NCBI RefSeq assembly: GCF_004000925.1
Contig: NZ_BIME01000007.1
Span: forward strand, 124,001-188,000
Direction of reading: 5' to 3'
Source of the DNA: Paenibacillus illinoisensis NBRC 15959
GTDB taxonomy: Bacteria; Bacillota; Bacilli; Paenibacillales; Paenibacillaceae
DNA: 64,000 bases
Shown here: piece by piece, positions 54,238-62,598 of the stretch
How positions within the stretch are numbered: position 1 is the first letter of the stretch
Layout of the letters: the number at the start of each line of letters is the position of its first letter
Made by a program: the position numbers and the translations under genes
The notes under the pieces: generated by a model
Database searches by the model: none
What the model was told of the DNA's origin: nothing
The model's input: the letters and a program-made list of their open reading frames with translations, nothing else

Positions 54238-55065
54238 ATGATTAGAGGATTAACGAAAGCAGGTTTGGGGAAGATCGAGTCTGATGAACAATATATTACG
54301 AATGCGGCCAAATATGGCTTCCAGTCCGTAGATTTGAATCCGCTCTCATTGGTTCAACAATACGGCAAGGAGCAAGCCGCACACCTATTGGAAAGCAATG
54401 ATATCATCATCGGTTCAGCGGATTTCACCGTGGACTGGAGAAACTCAGAAGAGCAATTTCGTGAAGGACTCAAATCTCTGGTTGAAATGGCTGAAGCCTC
54501 TGCTTCGCTGAATTGTTTCACTTGCTGCACCTATGTTCTACCCTCGACCGATCAGCCTGCAGCATCTTTCATGGCGGCGGCTACCAGACGATTGAGACTC
54601 TGTGCAGACATTCTGGGGGCGTACGGTATCCGGCTAGGGTTGGAGTTTGTCGGCTGCCATCATTTGCGTACCCAGTGGAAGAATCCGTTTATTTGGAGTG
54701 TGGAAGACACGCTGGACTGGATCGAGACCATTCATGCTCCCAATATAGGCTTACTGGTGGATTCCTATCATTGGCATACGCTTGGTTTGAGTATGGAAGA
54801 GGTGCTGCAATTGAAAAAGGAACAGATTGTTCACGTTCATATCAATGATGCATATGATCTGCCAATTGAAGAATTGCTTGATAATGAGCGCCTGTATCCA
54901 GGCGAGGGAGTCATTGATCTGACGGGTTTTCTGAAAAACTTAGGGGCTATTGGTTACACGGGCGTTGTATCTCAGGAAGTTCTGGCACCTGCATCAACAC
55001 TTGATTCAACCGAGCTGTTTGCCAAGTCGAAAGCAGGCTTTGATGAGGTGTTTGCAACGCTATAA
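54238..55065 (+). CDS. Sugar phosphate isomerase/epimerase (xylose-isomerase-like TIM barrel)
   Basis: The 275-residue protein has the AP_endonuc_2 TIM-barrel pattern. The metal ligands lie in LGLEFVGCHH (glutamate), GLLVDSYHWHTLG (aspartate and histidine), IVHVHINDA (histidine) and VVSQEVLAP (glutamate). Family members isomerise keto sugars or act on inositol derivatives; the exact substrate is open. I chose the ATG at 54238, with AGGAGGA upstream; the frame is open to 54178 with a cysteine-rich stretch unlike the family. It is monocistronic. Confidence 0.85.
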   Translation: MIRGLTKAGLGKIESDEQYITNAAKYGFQSVDLNPLSLVQQYGKEQAAHLLESNDIIIGSADFTVDWRNSEEQFREGLKSLVEMAEASASLNCFTCCTYVLPSTDQPAASFMAAATRRLRLCADILGAYGIRLGLEFVGCHHLRTQWKNPFIWSVEDTLDWIETIHAPNIGLLVDSYHWHTLGLSMEEVLQLKKEQIVHVHINDAYDLPIEELLDNERLYPGEGVIDLTGFLKNLGAIGYTGVVSQEVLAPASTLDSTELFAKSKAGFDEVFATL

Positions 55066-55104
55066 ATTGATGGAACAATGAAGAGTTGGAAGTATTGCAA
55101 GAAG

Positions 55105-55152
55105 CTGGCGGGTTCACAAGTATTGCATCAATGGATTCGCCAGTCCCTTTTT
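55105..55152 (+). terminator. Probable terminator after the isomerase gene
   Basis: CTGGCG (55105-55110) pairs with CGCCAG (55138-55143), extended inward by wobble pairs, and is followed by CCCTTTTT. Confidence 0.5.
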
Positions 55153-55230
55153 ATTCTATTATTCAGTTCATGAAGAAATTAGAAATTAAAGTGATATATA
55201 TGAATATCCACAATAGAAGGAGTACATAAA

Positions 55231-55761
55231 ATGAAGTTTTTGTTTGAATTGATGTTATCCATGCTAATGCTCACCAATGGTTCGAGTGGCGAACCTCTTA
55301 CCAGAGAGGATGTTCAAGGCTATCTCAAAACTCATCATCTGCAATACGCTGATACAAAAATAGTGAGTGACCACTCTGCACTGTTGATTGATGTAAAAGG
55401 AGAGCATGCCAAAGCATCTATCCTCACCAAAACAGCGGATAATAAGCTTGTAATGCAACCTAACGAGTATGTATGGGAAGAAGACGAAGAGGGCATATCC
55501 GTAGAAAAGGTAGATCGATATTTATGTATTGTGATCCACGATAAAGCGATGAGTCATGATATGGATTTCGTTAACATTGTCTATGTAGATGATAATGGGA
55601 ATGAGCGAAAGGATCGCTACTATTTTAAGGGGAAACAAGCCATTATTATTCCAATGCCACGGCAAGAGTACGTCGTGATTGCCATTTACGGAAACGATGG
55701 ATTCATCCACGACATGATTAAACACTTCCCTGAGATCATGTTACAGCAAAATAAACTATAG
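55231..55761 (+). CDS. Small secreted protein of unknown function (176 aa)
   Basis: The protein has a short signal-like N-terminus (FLFELMLSMLMLTNGSSG) and a soluble, acidic, strand-rich remainder. Segments include ADTKIVSDHSALLIDVKGEH, VDRYLCIVIHDKAMSHDMDF and VNIVYVDDNGNERKDRYYF. The first part resembles secreted Bacillota stress proteins but I know no family. AGAAGGAG lies 9 nt ahead of the ATG. Confidence 0.6.
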   Translation: MKFLFELMLSMLMLTNGSSGEPLTREDVQGYLKTHHLQYADTKIVSDHSALLIDVKGEHAKASILTKTADNKLVMQPNEYVWEEDEEGISVEKVDRYLCIVIHDKAMSHDMDFVNIVYVDDNGNERKDRYYFKGKQAIIIPMPRQEYVVIAIYGNDGFIHDMIKHFPEIMLQQNKL

Positions 55762-55808
55762 TGAATTCCAAAAATCGGATAGTGAATTAACAAGGGAGCG
55801 AAAAGATA

Positions 55809-55824
55809 AGGGGCTGATGCCCCT
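55809..55824 (-). terminator. Hairpin terminator of the SDR gene
   Basis: AGGGGC, a TGAT loop and GCCCCT form a 6-bp GC-rich stem. On the minus strand it is followed by TTATCTTTTC. It lies 22 nt beyond the SDR stop. Confidence 0.6.
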
Positions 55825-55846
55825 CTCGTACAGCACTGAACCAACA

Positions 55847-56725
55847 TTAATCAAGCAAGCCGCGTTCCTTCATCAATTGATGCGTTACCGCCCACAATTT
55901 GTGTTGCATTCCGGCATCTCCGCCTGGATCCACGGGAGTAATTGCCGCCCCGCTTCCCACATTGAAATAACCTCCCGAAACCTTTCCAAACTCGGGTTCC
56001 ACAGCCAGACGAGTCATGATATCCGCCCCCCGGCGCGGGTCGCCAATGTGCAGAAATGTTAAGATGCGCTCAAGTACACTCGCGAACCACAGCTCCCGTC
56101 CAAGACCAGTGACATTGAAACCTGGATTCAAGGCATTCACACAAACCCCGGTCCCATCCCATTGTCTGGCTAGTTCGCCAGTAAACATAATATTCAAGAG
56201 TTTGGTTTTGCCATAGATCGGAGAGGAGCCACGTGCAGTAAAGGGAGTGGTATCCATCAAGTCATCCGGCAGCACCAGTTGGCCATGATTCCGAGAGGCT
56301 TCAGATGCAACGTTCACAACGCGGGCATGACCTGACTGAATCAAGGAATTACGCAACATATGCGTTAGCAGCCAAGGGGCCAAATAGTTCACGGCCATCA
56401 TCTCGGCAAACCCTTCAGAAGTCACTCTTTGTTCAAACGCATGGAGTCCGGCATTATTCAAAAGTACATCGATACGTGGATACGCAGCTGCCATTTCAAG
56501 CCCAATACCTTTTACATCACTCAGCAAGGATAAGTCTCCGAAGAAAAATTGGATCTTGGCAGAGGGCATGATTGCCCTGATTTTGTTTCTGGTAGCCTCG
56601 GCGCGCTCTTCGCTTCGGGCTGTGAGTACAAGATGTGCACCACGTTTGGCAAGCTCGATGGCAGCAAGCTGCCCCAATCCGCTTGTTGCTCCGGTGATTA
56701 CGATAATAGACTGTGTTGTTTTCAT
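55847..56725 (-). CDS. Short-chain dehydrogenase/reductase (retinol-dehydrogenase-like)
   Basis: The 292-residue oxidoreductase has the nucleotide loop T11-GATSGLG, NNAG (90-93) and the catalytic Y171-X3-K175 (YGKTK). The layout resembles WWOX/retinol-dehydrogenase-like SDRs. I chose the ATG at 56725, with AAAAGGAG upstream; the frame runs on to 56929 across the promoter and a divergent gene and is not coding there. It is divergent from a MarR gene, and twin palindromes in the shared promoter suggest control by that regulator. Confidence 0.92.
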   Translation of the reverse strand: MKTTQSIIVITGATSGLGQLAAIELAKRGAHLVLTARSEERAEATRNKIRAIMPSAKIQFFFGDLSLLSDVKGIGLEMAAAYPRIDVLLNNAGLHAFEQRVTSEGFAEMMAVNYLAPWLLTHMLRNSLIQSGHARVVNVASEASRNHGQLVLPDDLMDTTPFTARGSSPIYGKTKLLNIMFTGELARQWDGTGVCVNALNPGFNVTGLGRELWFASVLERILTFLHIGDPRRGADIMTRLAVEPEFGKVSGGYFNVGSGAAITPVDPGGDAGMQHKLWAVTHQLMKERGLLD

Positions 56726-56767
56726 AGTGAAGTCTCCTTTTGACACGATCAGAGTTGAAAGATATAA

Positions 56768-56808
56768 TTGACATAAATCAACTATATATTTTAATTGATA
56801 TTTGTCAA
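56768..56808. promoter_or_regulatory. Twin TTGA-N6-TCAA operator-like palindromes
   Basis: TTGACATAAATCAA (56768-56781) and TTGATATTTGTCAA (56795-56808) are two copies of one palindrome with starts 27 bp apart. Each is followed by CTATATATT, giving a 13-bp direct repeat TCAACTATATATT at 56778-56790 and 56805-56817. They overlap likely -35 elements in both directions and suit two MarR dimers. Confidence 0.65.
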
Positions 56809-56860
56809 CTATATATTCCGAAGCCTGTTTGGATGTATCGAGGAGAGGGGAACAACAACA

Positions 56861-57319
56861 ATGACTGAACATGCAGCCAAAACAAAAGACAGAGAAGCCC
56901 TGGAACTGGCGCTTGGTGAGCAGATCCATGCCCTGATTAGTGCTTCACATGCGCTTAATGTCCGATCTGCAGAGCGTTTTGATGCGACCCTGCAGCCTGC
57001 CGCTTTTCATCTGGTACGGTGGCTGTACTCTTATGGTCCTACAAGCGCCGCAGCTTTGGCAGAAGCGACTGCCATGGACCGAAGCTCAGTAAGCCGCCTG
57101 ATTAAGCAGCTCGAAACGTCAGGATATGTGAGCAAGGCGCAGGACCCTGATGATCGGCGCGGCATTCTATTGTCTCTGACGGAGCTTGGCGAGCAGTCGA
57201 CAGTGAATGCGCTGAAGGAGAAGGAATCTGCCTTTTATGAGCGTATATCCAGATGGGATGATGAAGAGCTGGGACGTTTCACGACCATGCTTCGGCAGTT
57301 TAACGGCTTGGAGGAGTAG
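56861..57319 (+). CDS. MarR-family transcriptional regulator
   Basis: The 152-residue winged-helix regulator shows FHLVRWLYSYGPTSAAALAEATAMDRSSVSR in parts (helix-turn-helix, about 60-90), the wing DPDDRRGILLSLTELGEQ, and flanking dimer helices. I chose the ATG at 56861, with GAGAGGGGA upstream; the frame is open to 56795. It is divergent from the SDR gene and probably represses both through the twin palindromes, released by a small ligand. The gene ends at a hairpin terminator. Confidence 0.92.
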   Translation: MTEHAAKTKDREALELALGEQIHALISASHALNVRSAERFDATLQPAAFHLVRWLYSYGPTSAAALAEATAMDRSSVSRLIKQLETSGYVSKAQDPDDRRGILLSLTELGEQSTVNALKEKESAFYERISRWDDEELGRFTTMLRQFNGLEE

Positions 57320-57354
57320 TGTAGGGTCGAAAGTAGTGTTGATATAAACATAGC

Positions 57355-57603
57355 CTAGGTAAAAAAACAAAAGGTGATATCCATATTTCCACTGGACATC
57401 ACCTTTTGATTTACCGAGGATAAAACAGAGTTGTATTTGTCGGCAAGGTATCCTAAACCATGTTTGAATAAAGGACTCGAACCCATAGGAAGCATGACTT
57501 CCCTGTAACGAGGAATGTTGGTGATATCCGTTGGACTAACGCGCGTTCCAGCATAATTAGCCTCTTCATATGTAGTAGATTTGCCATTGAAATAACATCC
57601 CAT
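57355..57603 (-). CDS. Doubtful ORF or gene remnant (82 aa)
   Basis: An open frame on the minus strand encodes MGCYFNGKSTTYEEANYAG, a middle part with NIPRYREVMLPMGSSPLFKHG and an end inside the MarR terminator. The middle reads like real protein, but there is no convincing ribosome site, and the start is followed directly by noncoding sequence. It may be a decayed gene. I recognise no family. Confidence 0.25.
   Translation of the reverse strand: MGCYFNGKSTTYEEANYAGTRVSPTDITNIPRYREVMLPMGSSPLFKHGLGYLADKYNSVLSSVNQKVMSSGNMDITFCFFT
57368..57408. terminator. Hairpin terminator after the MarR gene
   Basis: CAAAAGGTGAT (57368-57378) pairs with ATCACCTTTTG (57398-57408), preceded by seven A. Confidence 0.75.
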
Positions 57604-58014
57604 TCACAATCTTTTTACGTAATCCGAGATGTAAAATTCATGTCAAAAGAGAGCATTAACCGAGTAGCCGTGGGATGTAGAGCGCATAAATATCTCTGAA
57701 ATAAGTGGTATGTATTACAGTGTTTAGAATCCTGTTCACAGTGCGATTTTTACATAATTCTTCATCTTAGCCGCCTCTATCATGGAATCCTCACAGACCT
57801 CTTCCTGTCATCCACAAGAGTGGTGAAAGTTTCCTGAATGGTGAACAAATTTTGAACGTTGCAAAGGCAGGATCGGCCTGATTTTATCAATTCCGACTCA
57901 TAAAAATGAGAGATTTAGAGAGGATACAACATATGCATACAGCAAAAGAGAGCTTTAATAGAACGTAAACGAATGCAGCTCTATGTAAAATTTTTAATAG
58001 GCGCTTTCAACACG
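57409..58014. other. Long region without a convincing gene
   Basis: About 600 nt between the MarR terminator and the promoter of the surface protein. It holds the doubtful minus-strand ORF and an 11-codon ORF (57933-57968) with a good AGAGAGG site that lies upstream of the proposed promoter and so would not be its leader. I see no structured RNA or repeat. Confidence 0.5.
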
Positions 58015-58043
58015 TTGACCCTGCCCTCAAAGTCTCATATATA
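58015..58043 (+). promoter_or_regulatory. Sigma-A promoter of the SLH surface protein
   Basis: TTGACC (58015-58020), a 17-nt spacer and TATATA (58038-58043) form a near-consensus promoter. The predicted start is near 58050, giving a leader of about 35 nt to the TTG start. Confidence 0.7.
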
Positions 58044-58084
58044 TACTCCCGTCACAACAACACAGAACGGGTGGAGGGATCAGG

Positions 58085-61000
58085 TTGTTCAACAAAAAAG
58101 GAAAGAAAATGCTTGCGATGCTTACGCTGATACCCCTGGCTACAGGGATGGTCATGGGAGCGTTTCCTGCGGCAATTACCTATGCAGCTGCGGGAGATAA
58201 TACACCAGTCAGCAGCACGGCTGCAGGCTCATGGCAAACGGGGGATTTGCACGTACATACATTTGAATCGGATGATGCGCAGAATTCGCTGGAGAACGTC
58301 CTGGACGCGGGTTTGACGCAATATGGGCTGGACTGGATCGCGCTGACGGATCATTTGCGGTTATCCAAGCGGGATCACAACGGAAATGAAATTCCTGGTG
58401 GGTCCATTCCGATGTCCGTGGGAATGAATGAATATCAGGTACCACAGATCAAGGCACTACAGGAGCAAGGCAAATATGCAGGCAAAACGATCTTCTCCGG
58501 CTTCGAATGGGACATGCCGACGCACGAACACGTTGGTGTGGGGATTCTCACCGATGAGCCGAATTCGACCGAAGCTCTGGAAGCTGCGAAACAATTCGAA
58601 TATCGTTTTACCAATCGCGATGCGAGTCTGTTTGATCCGGCGGATGTAGCGGCCTGGGATCAGGAGGGCGGACGTGCCTATACGACACATCAGGATGCAC
58701 TAACTGCCATTGAATGGCTGAAAACCAACTATCCAACAACGAGCTATGCGATGATCAACCATCCTTCGCGTGGCAAAAATAAATATACAATTGCGGACTT
58801 CCGCGATTTCAACGATCTGGCACCACAAGTGGTATTCGGTATCGAAGGTATGCTTGGTAATCAGATGGAACCGGATCGCGGCGGGTATAACACAACCTAC
58901 AACGTGTCTAATCCGACGGCAGACGATGGGTACAAATACCGTACATATGGCGGTGTAGACTACATGGTGGCCAAAGTCGGCGGACTGTGGGACGCACTCC
59001 TGGGAGAAGGTCGCCACTTCTGGAATTATGGTAACTCGGATTATCATTTCAAGACCATTGGCACGAATTCCAGTGGTTATTTCCCTGGGGAATATGCCAA
59101 GACTTACGCGTGGATTGAGGGCAGCGGAATGCAGGCGGTGCTGGATGGCCTTCGTTCCGGAAAATCCTTTTCCGTATTCGGAGATCTGATTAACGCATTG
59201 GATTTCACCGCTTCCGGAGCAGGCGCTCAGGCTGAAATGGGTGAGGATCTTAATGTGACTCAGGGCGATGAGGTTGAACTGAAGATCCGGTTCAAGAGCC
59301 CAGCGAGCAACAACTATGAAACACCAATCAACAGCGGCGTATCCGCTGGAGTAGTACCTGAGGTGGATCATGTTGACCTGATCGCCGGGGATGTGACGGG
59401 CAAGGCCGAGAAGGGTACAGCCGCATATAACAAGGATACCAACGATTCCACCCGAGTGCTGGCTACCTTCACATCGGACGATTGGACGACAGATGCGGAA
59501 GGCTACAATGTCATCACATATAAGATCAAAGCCACGGATCAAGACCAGTATTTCCGCCTGCGCGGGACGAATCTGGATATGAACGTTCCAGGCGAGACGG
59601 TGAATGGCGAACCACAGCTGGATCCGAAGAATACGACTACTGATGCAGAAACGCGTTTCAACCAAATCAATGACAGCAACTATAGGGATCTTTGGTTCTA
59701 CTCCAATCCAATCTTCGTGAGTGCGACACCTTACAGTGATGTACAAGCGGTAAATGACACACTGCAGGCAATTGATCTGGGAGACCTGAACGCGGTCACT
59801 TCCGATCTTATGCTTCCTGTTGAAGGCAAACATGGAGCGACGATCACTTGGTCCAGTTCGAATCCGGAATTGATCGATAATCAAGGCAAGCTGCTGACAC
59901 AGCCGGATAACAATGAACGATTGGAACTGACGGCAACTGTACAACGCGGCAGCGAAATACAAACGAAAGTTTTCACTGTCATCGTAGAGGGCACCAATAA
60001 TCAGGTTCTGATTTTGAAAAGCAATATGACCACCATGGACGGCCAGCCGTATCATACGGATACATGGACGAATCAGTCTGTAAACGTTAGTGTAACCAGC
60101 GCAGTATATGCACCGGCCACTTCGGCGACCATTGAGTTGTCCCGTGATGGAGGACAGACGTATGAACCCTATTTAGAGAATACCCTTCTCGAGATAACAG
60201 AGTCTGGAGAACATACCCTGTTATTCCGAGCTACAGACGATCTGAACGGTGAATATACGTTACCGGTGGTTGTCAAAATAGACCGTGAAATTCCGGTTAT
60301 TACGCTGCAAGGCAGCAGCCAGATGACACTGAACGTGGGAGATACCTATAGCGAGCCTGGAGCATTGGCATCCGACAATGTAGGCATTAGCGGTTCTGTG
60401 GAGATCGATGGCACCGTGAACACGCAAACAGCCGGGATTTATACGATTCGTTATAACGTAAAAGATATCGCTGGCAATGCAGCAGCAGAAGTCACACGTA
60501 CCATTACGGTACAAGCCAGTTCGAGCAATGGCGGTGGATCAGGCGGCGGGACTGGAGGCAGTTCCGGTGGCAATTCCGGAGGAAGCACGCCAAGTGTACC
60601 AACAACGCCTACCGTTCCTGCAACACCATCCACTCCGGAAACAGGATTGGATTCATCCACTGTAGTGAAGGTTGAAGTGGAAGCGAATCAGCCTGTACAG
60701 ACAGGGATTAAAAACGTGGTGGAATTCAACGCTCCGGCTGGAGCTATTGGGGAAAAAGATACTTTACAGCTGTCCGTGATCGCAAAGGACAAACTGCAGA
60801 ATACAGCTTCGCTAAATGTGCTGGGTCAAGCGGTACAGATTAGCCGCACAGGTGGACGGACGTTAAACCATTCGGCTGAGTTGAGCCTGAATTATGATCC
60901 GGCAGGTTTGATAAGCGGAACGAAGCCGGCAATCTATTATTATAACGAAGCTCGTCAGAGCTGGGTATTTGTCGGCGGGGTAACGAATGCAACTGGAACT

Positions 61001-61612
61001 ATTACGGCGAATGTGAATCACCTGGGTACCTTTGTTGTGTCCAGTTACACACCGGTGAACCTGTCAGATCTAAATGGACACTGGGCATCTGATTATGCGG
61101 ATCGACTGATGGGCATGAACGTCATCCAAGGGTATACAGATGGAACATTCCAACCGTCCAAGGAGATCACAAGAGCTGAGTTTGTCACATTGCTCAGCAA
61201 AGCATTGGCTCTCCAAACGGTAGCGTCCACGACTTCATTTGCCGATGAGGAAGCTGTACCTGCATGGGCGAAGTCCGAGATTGCAGCTGCCGTACAGGCT
61301 GGTATAGTTACCGGTTACGGAGACCATACATTCAAGCCGGATCGCACCATTACCCGTGCCGAGATGGCCGTGATGATGGCGAAGGCGTTGAAGTTGAGTG
61401 ATGTGCATGCAGGAACGAAGGGTGAGATTGCCAAACCAAGCTTCACCGATGCAGCACAAACACCTGCTTGGGCACAGGAAGCCATGGATGCAGCTGTACA
61501 AGCCAATATTATTAATGGGTATACGGACAATACGGTTCGTGCGGGGAATATGACGACCCGTGCGGAAGCGACAGCTATGATTTACAAATTGCTGCTTGCG
61601 ATGCATCTGTAA
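58085..61612 (+). CDS. Cell-wall-anchored CehA/McbA-type PHP metallohydrolase with SLH domains
   Basis: This 1175-residue exported protein has a signal peptide (about 1-36, ending TYAAA) and a PHP hydrolase domain (about 50-360). The metal ligands are in GDLHVHTFESDDA (H56, H58), ALTDH (D89, H90), GFEWDMPTHEHVG (E141), MINHPSRG (H226) and GNSDYH (D319, H321). An aBig-like Ig domain, a DUF5011-type Ig domain (PVITLQGSSQMTLNVG) and a Gly/Ser then Pro/Thr linker (about 815-855) follow. Three SLH domains (about 1005-1172) with ITRAEF, ITRAEM and TTRAEA motifs should bind pyruvylated wall polymer. Start TTG 58085 follows GGAGGG. Probable role: surface phosphoesterase. Confidence 0.9.
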   Translation: MFNKKGKKMLAMLTLIPLATGMVMGAFPAAITYAAAGDNTPVSSTAAGSWQTGDLHVHTFESDDAQNSLENVLDAGLTQYGLDWIALTDHLRLSKRDHNGNEIPGGSIPMSVGMNEYQVPQIKALQEQGKYAGKTIFSGFEWDMPTHEHVGVGILTDEPNSTEALEAAKQFEYRFTNRDASLFDPADVAAWDQEGGRAYTTHQDALTAIEWLKTNYPTTSYAMINHPSRGKNKYTIADFRDFNDLAPQVVFGIEGMLGNQMEPDRGGYNTTYNVSNPTADDGYKYRTYGGVDYMVAKVGGLWDALLGEGRHFWNYGNSDYHFKTIGTNSSGYFPGEYAKTYAWIEGSGMQAVLDGLRSGKSFSVFGDLINALDFTASGAGAQAEMGEDLNVTQGDEVELKIRFKSPASNNYETPINSGVSAGVVPEVDHVDLIAGDVTGKAEKGTAAYNKDTNDSTRVLATFTSDDWTTDAEGYNVITYKIKATDQDQYFRLRGTNLDMNVPGETVNGEPQLDPKNTTTDAETRFNQINDSNYRDLWFYSNPIFVSATPYSDVQAVNDTLQAIDLGDLNAVTSDLMLPVEGKHGATITWSSSNPELIDNQGKLLTQPDNNERLELTATVQRGSEIQTKVFTVIVEGTNNQVLILKSNMTTMDGQPYHTDTWTNQSVNVSVTSAVYAPATSATIELSRDGGQTYEPYLENTLLEITESGEHTLLFRATDDLNGEYTLPVVVKIDREIPVITLQGSSQMTLNVGDTYSEPGALASDNVGISGSVEIDGTVNTQTAGIYTIRYNVKDIAGNAAAEVTRTITVQASSSNGGGSGGGTGGSSGGNSGGSTPSVPTTPTVPATPSTPETGLDSSTVVKVEVEANQPVQTGIKNVVEFNAPAGAIGEKDTLQLSVIAKDKLQNTASLNVLGQAVQISRTGGRTLNHSAELSLNYDPAGLISGTKPAIYYYNEARQSWVFVGGVTNATGTITANVNHLGTFVVSSYTPVNLSDLNGHWASDYADRLMGMNVIQGYTDGTFQPSKEITRAEFVTLLSKALALQTVASTTSFADEEAVPAWAKSEIAAAVQAGIVTGYGDHTFKPDRTITRAEMAVMMAKALKLSDVHAGTKGEIAKPSFTDAAQTPAWAQEAMDAAVQANIINGYTDNTVRAGNMTTRAEATAMIYKLLLAMHL

Positions 61613-61642
61613 AGAATAAAAGTACTTGTAAAGAACACTTAT

Positions 61643-61683
61643 AAAAATGAGGAATACCACTATTGTGGTAATCCTCATTTTTT
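61643..61683. terminator. Bidirectional terminator after the SLH protein gene
   Basis: AAAAATGAGGA (61643-61653) pairs with TCCTCATTTTT (61672-61682), with an inner CCAC/GTGG stem. Confidence 0.9.
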
Positions 61684-61836
61684 CTGTATCTTTAAGAGCA
61701 AAATCACAATATAAACAAGCAAAGTAAGTACAAGAGCTGGACCCAAATAAAGGCCAACTGTACCAATGGCAATGATGACGTAAGTCACAATTAAACAAGC
61801 CACATACAACGATAAGATCTTTAACAGTTTTATTAT
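61675..61836 (-). CDS. Small membrane ORF with an AUA start candidate
   Basis: A frame of 53 codons plus stop encodes two hydrophobic helices (LLKILSLYVACLIVTYVIIA and LYLGPALVLTLLVYIVILLL) with a basic tail (KIQKK), like real small membrane proteins. A strong AGGAGGAG lies at normal spacing from a pair of ATA codons (61836-61831), but no ATG, GTG or TTG is there. The first usable alternative is a TTG eight codons further in. It may start at AUA, or the start may be mutated. The stop lies inside the terminator stem. It could be the third gene of the amidohydrolase-DUF554 unit. Confidence 0.4.
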   Translation of the reverse strand: MIKLLKILSLYVACLIVTYVIIAIGTVGLYLGPALVLTLLVYIVILLLKIQKK

Positions 61837-61922
61837 GAACTCCTCCTAGATAGCAGTAAAAGACTTACCCAATAGGATAAGCCTCTTAAGTTTCGCTGTC
61901 TACCAAATAATTACATACCAAT

Positions 61923-62582
61923 CTATAACACAAAAATAGGAATAAATAAGGCCGGAAGCAGTTTCAAAACTTTGATCTCCGTAAACTTCAGGACGTTCAA
62001 TCCGGTACAGAGCGCCAGAATACCGCCAATCAGCGTGATTTCGTTAATGATGTTGGTCGTCATGTATACGGATATGAAATCAGCCGAGAAGAAGACCAGC
62101 GCTTCGATGACAAATAAAATAATCGCTGAAAGCATGATGCCAAAGCCGAAAGAAGAAGCCAGAATTAATGCCGTAATGCCTGAGAAAATGGTGTTGATCT
62201 GCAAAAAGGTGTTATCCCCCTGCAGTGCACTTTGCAGCGGTCCGAGAATCGGTATCGACCCTAAGCATAATAAAGAGATCGCAACCGTTAATCCTTCATT
62301 CAGTCCATTGGATGAGAAGCGGGTCATGATTTTGGACAAGATCTGGTCGAAATTAATCAGTTGACCGATAATGCCGCCTACCGTAAGAAAGATAACAAAC
62401 ATGACCTGATACTGGCTGGTGGAGATACTTTCCATCGTTGTACTGATTCCGATGATAATTGCGCTGATCCCAATGACTTGATACAGGATGGCTTTATATC
62501 CGTCATTGACAAACGTTTTGGTGATCGCTCCAAGAGTACTTCCGAATACAATGGAAAAGCAATTGACTAATATTCCTAACAT
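61923..62582 (-). CDS. DUF554 family membrane protein
   Basis: The 219-residue membrane protein has about six to seven hydrophobic segments and the DUF554 opening LGILVNCFSIVFGSTLGAI. It also has FVIFLTVGGIIGQLINF, LCLGSIPILGPLQSALQGD and FGFGIMLSAIILFVIEAL. The family (YdfK/YqgA-like) is thought to transport small solutes but is poorly known. AGGAGTG precedes the ATG. It starts 16 nt after the amidohydrolase stop, so the two form an operon; import of the amidohydrolase substrate or export of its product is possible. Confidence 0.9.
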   Translation of the reverse strand: MLGILVNCFSIVFGSTLGAITKTFVNDGYKAILYQVIGISAIIIGISTTMESISTSQYQVMFVIFLTVGGIIGQLINFDQILSKIMTRFSSNGLNEGLTVAISLLCLGSIPILGPLQSALQGDNTFLQINTIFSGITALILASSFGFGIMLSAIILFVIEALVFFSADFISVYMTTNIINEITLIGGILALCTGLNVLKFTEIKVLKLLPALFIPIFVL

Positions 62583-62598
62583 GATTTCACTCCTGAAT

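Noticed and set aside
57933..57968. Leader peptide for the surface protein
   Set aside because: The 11-codon ORF lies upstream of the best promoter (58015-58043), so it would not be in the leader of that message.
57973..58200. 75-aa open frame at the start of the SLH protein gene
   Set aside because: It overlaps the signal peptide region in another frame and lacks a ribosome site.
58700..60055. 451-aa open frame on the minus strand
   Set aside because: It is antisense to the PHP/SLH protein, shows no domain pattern and has a composition typical of a reverse-frame shadow.
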